Source: Enterobacter sp. RHBSTW-00175
GTDB lineage: Bacteria; Pseudomonadota; Gammaproteobacteria; Enterobacterales; Enterobacteriaceae
DNA length: 64,000 bases
Direction: 5' to 3'
NCBI RefSeq assembly: GCF_013927005.1
Contig: NZ_CP055930.1
Location: forward strand, 3,162,001 to 3,226,000
Positions within the stretch are counted from its first letter, which is position 1, and the number at the start of each line of letters is the position of its first letter. The position numbers and the translations under genes are program-made. Under the pieces are notes generated by a model. That model was not told where the DNA came from. It did no database searches and saw nothing but the letters and a program-made list of their open reading frames with translations. Below are positions 59,160-64,000 of this stretch, one piece after another.

Positions 59160-59849
59160 ATGGCGAGACGTATTCTGGTCGTAGAAGATGAAGCTCCGAT
59201 CCGTGAAATGGTGTGCTTCGTGCTCGAACAAAATGGCTTTCAGCCGGTAGAAGCTGAAGATTATGACAGCGCGGTGAATCAACTTAACGAACCCTGGCCT
59301 GATTTGATTTTGCTTGACTGGATGCTGCCTGGCGGCTCGGGATTGCAGTTCATCAAACACATTAAACGTGAAGCGATGACCCGCGATATTCCGGTTGTCA
59401 TGCTCACGGCGCGCGGTGAAGAAGAAGATCGTGTGCGCGGTCTGGAAACAGGCGCTGACGATTACATCACTAAACCATTCTCTCCTAAAGAACTGGTCGC
59501 CCGTATTAAAGCGGTGATGCGCCGTATTTCGCCGATGGCGGTGGAAGAGGTGATTGAGATGCAGGGCTTAAGTCTTGATCCAACGTCACACCGGGTGATG
59601 ACCGGCGAAAACCCACTCGATATGGGGCCAACCGAATTCAAGTTGTTGCATTTCTTTATGACTCACCCTGAGCGTGTCTATAGCCGTGAGCAGTTGCTGA
59701 ATAACGTCTGGGGGACTAACGTCTATGTCGAAGACCGGACGGTTGATGTCCATATTCGCCGCTTGCGTAAAGCGCTGGAGCTGAGCGGCCACGATCGTAT
59801 GGTGCAGACGGTCCGCGGCACGGGTTATCGTTTCTCGACCCGTTTCTGA
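59160..59849 (+). CDS. phoB: Phosphate regulon response regulator
   Basis: 229 residues: receiver domain (phospho-acceptor Asp53 in LLDWMLPGG, switch Lys in [10 protein letters not shown]) and a C-terminal OmpR-type winged helix ([28 protein letters not shown]). When phosphorylated by PhoR it activates Pho-box promoters, including its own and phoA in this window. Followed by phoR after 21 bases. Confidence 0.98.
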   Translation: MARRILVVEDEAPIREMVCFVLEQNGFQPVEAEDYDSAVNQLNEPWPDLILLDWMLPGGSGLQFIKHIKREAMTRDIPVVMLTARGEEEDRVRGLETGADDYITKPFSPKELVARIKAVMRRISPMAVEEVIEMQGLSLDPTSHRVMTGENPLDMGPTEFKLLHFFMTHPERVYSREQLLNNVWGTNVYVEDRTVDVHIRRLRKALELSGHDRMVQTVRGTGYRFSTRF

Positions 59850-59870
59850 ACAATGACAGGAGTGTGACGC

Positions 59871-61166
59871 GTGCTGGAACGTCTGTCATGGAAAAGGCTC
59901 GTTTTTGAACTCATTCTTTGTTGTATCCCGGCCCTCATTCTGGGGGCATTCGTTGGACATTTGCCGTGGTTTTTACTGGCTTCGGTCACCGGGCTGCTAA
60001 TCTGGCATTTCTGGAACTTACTGCGCCTTTCCTGGTGGCTGTGGGTTGACCGCAGTATGACGCCTCCGCCGGGAAGCGGGAGCTGGGAGCCGCTGCTCTA
60101 CGGCCTGCATCAGATGCAGATGCGTAATAAAAAGCGCCGTCGTGAGCTGGGTAGCCTGATCAAACGTTTTCGCAGTGGCGCGGAGTCGCTGCCGGATGCG
60201 GTCATTCTGACCACCGAAGAAGGGACTATCTTCTGGTGTAATGGCCTGGCGCAACAGCTGCTTGGGCTGCGCTGGCCGGATGATAATGGCCAGAATATCC
60301 TTAACCTTCTGCGTTACCCTGAATTTACGCAGTATCTGAAAAAACGTGACTTCACCCGCCCGCATAATCTGAAACTGAACAATGGTCGTCACCTTGAGAT
60401 CCGCGTGATGCCCTACAGCGACCAGCAGTGGTTAATGGTGGCGCGCGACGTAACGCAGATGCACCAGCTGGAAGGGGCGCGACGTAATTTCTTTGCCAAC
60501 GTCAGCCACGAATTGCGCACGCCGTTAACGGTGCTGCAGGGCTATCTGGAGATGATGCAGGAGCAAACGCTGGAAGGGGCGCCACGCGAAAAAGCGCTGC
60601 ATACCATGCGTGAGCAAACGCACCGGATGGAAGGGCTGGTGAAACAGCTTCTGACGTTATCGAAAATAGAGGCCGCCCCGACGCTTGCGTTGAATGACAC
60701 TATCGACGTGCCGATGATGCTGCGCGTTGTAGAGCGCGAAGCGCAGACCTTGAGCCATAAAAAACATCAACTGACCTTTGAGGTTGATAATGGCCTGAAA
60801 GTACTGGGCAGCGAGGATGAGCTGCGTAGCGCCATTTCTAACCTGGTCTATAACGCGGTAAATCACACGCCGGAAGGGACGCATATTGTGGTGCGCTGGC
60901 AACATACCCCGACAGGTGCGGAGTTTAGCGTTGAGGACAACGGGCCAGGTATTTCGCCGGAACACCTGCCTCGCCTGACCGAACGCTTCTATCGTGTTGA
61001 TAAAGCGCGCTCGCGCCAGACCGGAGGAAGCGGTCTGGGGTTGGCGATTGTGAAACATGCGGTCAATCATCATGAAAGTCGTCTCGATATTCAGAGCACG
61101 CTGGGGAAAGGAACTCGTTTCAGTTTCGTTATCCCGGAACGATTAATTGCCAAAAAAATCGCCTGA
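59871..61166 (+). CDS. phoR: Phosphate regulon sensor histidine kinase
   Basis: 431 residues: two close N-terminal membrane helices (about 10-30 and 33-52), a linker with a PAS domain, the phospho-accepting His213 in [10 protein letters not shown], and the ATPase domain with N, G1 and G2 boxes ([31 protein letters not shown]). It senses phosphate sufficiency through PstSCAB/PhoU and controls PhoB. Confidence 0.97.
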   Translation: MLERLSWKRLVFELILCCIPALILGAFVGHLPWFLLASVTGLLIWHFWNLLRLSWWLWVDRSMTPPPGSGSWEPLLYGLHQMQMRNKKRRRELGSLIKRFRSGAESLPDAVILTTEEGTIFWCNGLAQQLLGLRWPDDNGQNILNLLRYPEFTQYLKKRDFTRPHNLKLNNGRHLEIRVMPYSDQQWLMVARDVTQMHQLEGARRNFFANVSHELRTPLTVLQGYLEMMQEQTLEGAPREKALHTMREQTHRMEGLVKQLLTLSKIEAAPTLALNDTIDVPMMLRVVEREAQTLSHKKHQLTFEVDNGLKVLGSEDELRSAISNLVYNAVNHTPEGTHIVVRWQHTPTGAEFSVEDNGPGISPEHLPRLTERFYRVDKARSRQTGGSGLGLAIVKHAVNHHESRLDIQSTLGKGTRFSFVIPERLIAKKIA

Positions 61167-61192
61167 CAACAGGCGTGTCATTTTTCCTTTCC

Positions 61193-61216
61193 ACGGGCCA
61201 GCCATTGCTGGCCCGT
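61193..61216 (+). terminator. Terminator after phoBR
   Basis: ACGGGCCAGC, CATT loop, GCTGGCCCGT: perfect 10-bp stem followed by TTGCTTT. Confidence 0.85.
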
Positions 61217-61371
61217 TTGCTTTGCGGCCAAGTAAAACCTGAGTGAATTTTATACGCCAGATGCTTTTTTGTTCGCATGATTAGCCATGGGTTTTTCTTA
61301 TAAATAGCGTATTGTGCTGGCCTGATTTTTCATACTGGCATATTGTTCTGGTTTCACGATCCCATCTTGCC

Positions 61372-61394
61372 TTTAAACGTTATAAGCGTTTAAA
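61372..61394. promoter_or_regulatory. Inverted repeat upstream of brnQ
   Basis: TTTAAACG, 7 bases, CGTTTAAA: a perfect 8-bp dyad about 180 bases before the brnQ start, in an AT-rich promoter-like context. Possible operator; binding protein unknown. Confidence 0.4.
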
Positions 61395-61575
61395 TTGCCC
61401 CCCAGATACTGTCAGACCGACTGTATTTGCGTGGTAAATCGAAAAACTATTCTTCTCCACGCCAGGACGGGAGAATTTCCCGCTGAAATTGAGCAAGTTT
61501 TCCGCTGTATTGTCCCGTCAGGGATGGCGAAAATCTCAACGTTTTCAACACCACATCCACAGGCAGTAAGGTTTT

Positions 61576-62895
61576 ATGACCCATCACTTAAAATCGCGTG
61601 ACATCATCGCGCTGGGCTTTATGACATTTGCGCTGTTCGTTGGCGCAGGCAACATCATTTTCCCTCCAATGGTCGGCTTACAGGCGGGTGAACACGTCTG
61701 GACTGCTGCGTTTGGTTTCCTGATTACTGCCGTGGGTCTACCGGTACTGACCATCGTTGCGCTGGCGAAAGTCGGCGGCGGCGTTGATAGCCTCAGCACA
61801 CCGATCGGTAAAGTGGCTGGCGTTCTGCTGGCGACGGTCTGCTATCTGGCTGTTGGCCCACTGTTTGCGACCCCGCGTACGGCAACGGTCTCTTTTGAAG
61901 TGGGGATTGCTCCGCTGACCGGCGACGGTGCGATGCCGCTGTTTATCTACAGCCTGGTGTACTTCGCGATTGTCATTCTGGTTTCTCTCTATCCGGGCAA
62001 GCTGCTGGATACCGTGGGGAACTTCCTGGCGCCAATGAAAATTGTGGCGCTGATCGTGCTGGCCGTTGCGGCTATCATCTGGCCGGCTGGCCCTATCAGC
62101 GATGCGATGGATGCCTATAAAAATGCGGCGTTCTCCAACGGCTTTGTGAACGGTTATCTGACCATGGATACGCTGGGCGCGATGGTGTTTGGTATCGTTA
62201 TTGTGAACGCGGCGCGTTCCCGTGGCGTGACCGAAGCGCGTCTGCTGACCCGCTATACCATCTGGGCTGGCCTGATGGCCGGTGTGGGCCTGACGCTGCT
62301 GTATCTGGCGCTGTTCCGCCTGGGTTCAGATAGCGCTATGCTGGTTGAACAGAACGCGAACGGTGCGGCTATCCTTCATGCTTACGTGCAGCACACCTTC
62401 GGTGGTGCGGGCAGCATGTTGCTTGCGGTGCTGATTTTCCTGGCGTGTCTGGTGACGGCCGTTGGCCTGACCTGTGCGTGTGCTGAGTTCTTTGCTCAGT
62501 ATCTGCCGCTCTCTTACCGCTCGCTGGTGTTTATTCTGGGCATTTTCTCAATGGCGGTATCGAATCTGGGGCTGAGCCACCTGATTCAGGTTTCCATTCC
62601 GGTGCTGACGGCCATTTATCCGCCGTGCATTGTGCTGGTGGTGTTGAGCTTTACTCGCCCGTGGTGGAATAATTCATCCCGAATTATTGCGCCGGCCATG
62701 TTTATCAGCCTTCTTTTTGGTATCCTTGACGGAATCAAAGCATCAGCATTCAGTGAAATGCTGCCAGCCTGGACACAGCGTCTGCCGCTGTCCGAACAAG
62801 GTCTGGCATGGCTGATGCCTACCGTTGTAGCGCTGGTTCTGGCCGTTATCTGGGACCGTGCAGCAGGGCGTCAGGTTACATCTAACGCGCATTAA
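61576..62895 (+). CDS. brnQ: Branched-chain amino acid transporter
   Basis: Sodium- or proton-coupled inner-membrane importer of leucine, isoleucine and valine (LIV-II). 439 residues as in E. coli, about 12 helices, [20 protein letters not shown] near the N-terminus. TAAGG precedes the ATG. Followed by a strong terminator. Confidence 0.96.
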   Translation: MTHHLKSRDIIALGFMTFALFVGAGNIIFPPMVGLQAGEHVWTAAFGFLITAVGLPVLTIVALAKVGGGVDSLSTPIGKVAGVLLATVCYLAVGPLFATPRTATVSFEVGIAPLTGDGAMPLFIYSLVYFAIVILVSLYPGKLLDTVGNFLAPMKIVALIVLAVAAIIWPAGPISDAMDAYKNAAFSNGFVNGYLTMDTLGAMVFGIVIVNAARSRGVTEARLLTRYTIWAGLMAGVGLTLLYLALFRLGSDSAMLVEQNANGAAILHAYVQHTFGGAGSMLLAVLIFLACLVTAVGLTCACAEFFAQYLPLSYRSLVFILGIFSMAVSNLGLSHLIQVSIPVLTAIYPPCIVLVVLSFTRPWWNNSSRIIAPAMFISLLFGILDGIKASAFSEMLPAWTQRLPLSEQGLAWLMPTVVALVLAVIWDRAAGRQVTSNAH

Positions 62896-62915
62896 TCAAC
62901 GGTAACAAACTGTTT

Positions 62916-62946
62916 AACCACGGGGCTTAAGGCCCCGTGGTTTTTT
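62916..62946 (+). terminator. Terminator after brnQ
   Basis: AACCACGGGGC and GCCCCGTGGTT, 11-bp perfect stem with a 5-base loop, T-run TTTTTT overlapping the stem end. Confidence 0.92.
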
Positions 62947-62976
62947 GTTTTTTTCGTGTTGAATGGCAAGATTTAA

Positions 62977-64000
62977 ATGGAAAGCACTAACAAACTCAAA
63001 CGTGGACTGAGCACCCGCCACATCCGCTTTATGGCACTGGGTTCAGCTATCGGTACGGGTCTTTTTTATGGCTCGGCAGATGCCATCAAAATGGCCGGTC
63101 CAAGCGTTCTGTTGGCCTACATCATTGGTGGTGTGGCGGCGTATATCATCATGCGCGCGCTGGGCGAAATGTCCGTGCATAACCCTTCTGCAAGTTCCTT
63201 TTCTCGTTACGCGCAAGATAACTTAGGCCCGCTGGCAGGCTACATCACCGGCTGGACATACTGTTTTGAGATCCTGATAGTGGCGATTGCCGATGTCACT
63301 GCCTTCGGCATTTACATGGGGGTCTGGTTCCCGGCTGTACCGCACTGGATTTGGGTACTAAGCGTGGTGTTGATCATCTGCGCCATTAACCTGATGAGCG
63401 TGAAGGTGTTTGGTGAGCTGGAGTTCTGGTTCTCCTTCTTTAAAGTTGCCACCATTATCATCATGATTGCGGCCGGTTTTGGCATCATCATCTGGGGTAT
63501 TGGTAACGGCGTTCAGCCAACCGGTATTCATAACCTGTGGAGCAACGGCGGCTTCTTTAGCAACGGCTGGCTCGGCATGGTGATGTCTTTGCAAATGGTG
63601 ATGTTTGCGTACGGCGGTATTGAGATTATCGGCATCACCGCAGGTGAAGCGAAAGACCCGGAGAAATCCATCCCGCGTGCCATCAATTCCGTGCCGATGC
63701 GTATTCTGGTGTTCTACGTGGGTACGCTGTTTGTCATTATGTCTATCTACCCGTGGAACCAGGTGGGCACCGATGGTAGTCCGTTTGTCCTGACCTTCCA
63801 GCACCTGGGGATCACGTTTGCGGCCAGTATTCTGAACTTCGTGGTGCTGACGGCTTCGCTTTCTGCCATTAACAGCGATGTGTTTGGCGTGGGGCGTATG
63901 CTGCACGGGATGGCAGAGCAGGGCAGTGCGCCAAAAGTCTTTGCGAAAACCTCTCGTCGCGGTATTCCGTGGGTGACGGTGATGGTTATGACCATTGCGC
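62977..64000 (+). CDS. proY: Proline-specific permease, 3' end outside window
   Basis: APC-family amino-acid permease; 341 residues visible of about 457. It starts [20 protein letters not shown] and carries the family motif [11 protein letters not shown]. It is downstream of brnQ, as in E. coli. E. coli proY is a cryptic proline transporter. No stop codon before the window end; the ribosome site is weak. Confidence 0.93.
   Translation, partial: MESTNKLKRGLSTRHIRFMALGSAIGTGLFYGSADAIKMAGPSVLLAYIIGGVAAYIIMRALGEMSVHNPSASSFSRYAQDNLGPLAGYITGWTYCFEILIVAIADVTAFGIYMGVWFPAVPHWIWVLSVVLIICAINLMSVKVFGELEFWFSFFKVATIIIMIAAGFGIIIWGIGNGVQPTGIHNLWSNGGFFSNGWLGMVMSLQMVMFAYGGIEIIGITAGEAKDPEKSIPRAINSVPMRILVFYVGTLFVIMSIYPWNQVGTDGSPFVLTFQHLGITFAASILNFVVLTASLSAINSDVFGVGRMLHGMAEQGSAPKVFAKTSRRGIPWVTVMVMTIA

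Larger units (their letters stand above)
61167..61575. other. phoR-brnQ intergenic region
   Basis: 409 bases holding the phoR terminator, an AT-rich promoter-like stretch, an 8-bp inverted repeat (61372-61394) and about 180 bases of leader before brnQ. No credible gene; the open frame at 61395-61601 overlaps brnQ and has no ribosome site. Confidence 0.55.

Overview
The window looks like the chromosome of an Enterobacteriaceae member close to Enterobacter (Enterobacter, Lelliottia or Leclercia). Most proteins are near-identical in length and sequence to Escherichia coli homologues. The second half follows the E. coli 8-9 minute map: hemB, an EhaB/UpaC-type autotransporter, iprA, ampH, sbmA-yaiW, yaiY, yaiZ, ddlA, iraP, phoA-psiF, dgcC, proC, yaiI, aroL-yaiA-aroM, ppnP, rdgC, mak, sbcDC, phoBR, brnQ, proY. 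Species assignment is inference from gene content only.

Region by region. 1-3463 holds the end of a sugar PTS locus (EIIC cut by the window edge, EIIA, a ROK sugar kinase, a LacI-type regulator). 3500-7200 is an AT-richer glycan locus: a beta-propeller protein of the GINT1-N type, a galE, and a convergent GT4 glycosyltransferase. Degenerate JUMPstart-like sequences lie upstream of both outer genes. 7800-11008 is an apparent three-gene operon of a WYL-domain regulator and two unrecognised proteins rich in glycine/alanine hydrophobic segments. It is the best candidate in the window for an undescribed system. 11231-22951 carries accessory metabolism and transport: a Tat-type alpha/beta hydrolase with a GAF-GGDEF protein, an AI-2E family permease, a quinone-oxidoreductase-like enzyme, an arginase-family hydrolase with a divergent LysR, a Bcr/CflA pump, and a LysR / MFS / M20D amidohydrolase unit. 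23034-29101 holds sulfur scavenging: mmuPM behind MetJ boxes, then tauABCD.

An intact IS481-family element (29177-30461, 5-bp target duplication) sits between tauD and a two-domain acyltransferase gene. It has landed in a large palindromic repeat and in the acyltransferase stop codon, so that protein now ends in 15 residues encoded by the IS. From hemB (32304) onward the core E. coli gene order is kept, with three local differences: an extra MdtG-like exporter between ddlA and iraP, an isochorismatase-family gene between ampH and sbmA, and loss of araJ between mak and sbcC. In place of araJ there is a gene-free multi-hairpin element.

Shared regulation visible in the DNA: Pho boxes before phoA and phoB, tandem MetJ boxes before mmuP, a TyrR box before aroL, inverted repeats before the WYL gene, the MdtG-like gene and brnQ, and many rho-independent terminators. 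No tRNA, rRNA, CRISPR array, prophage or replication origin was seen.
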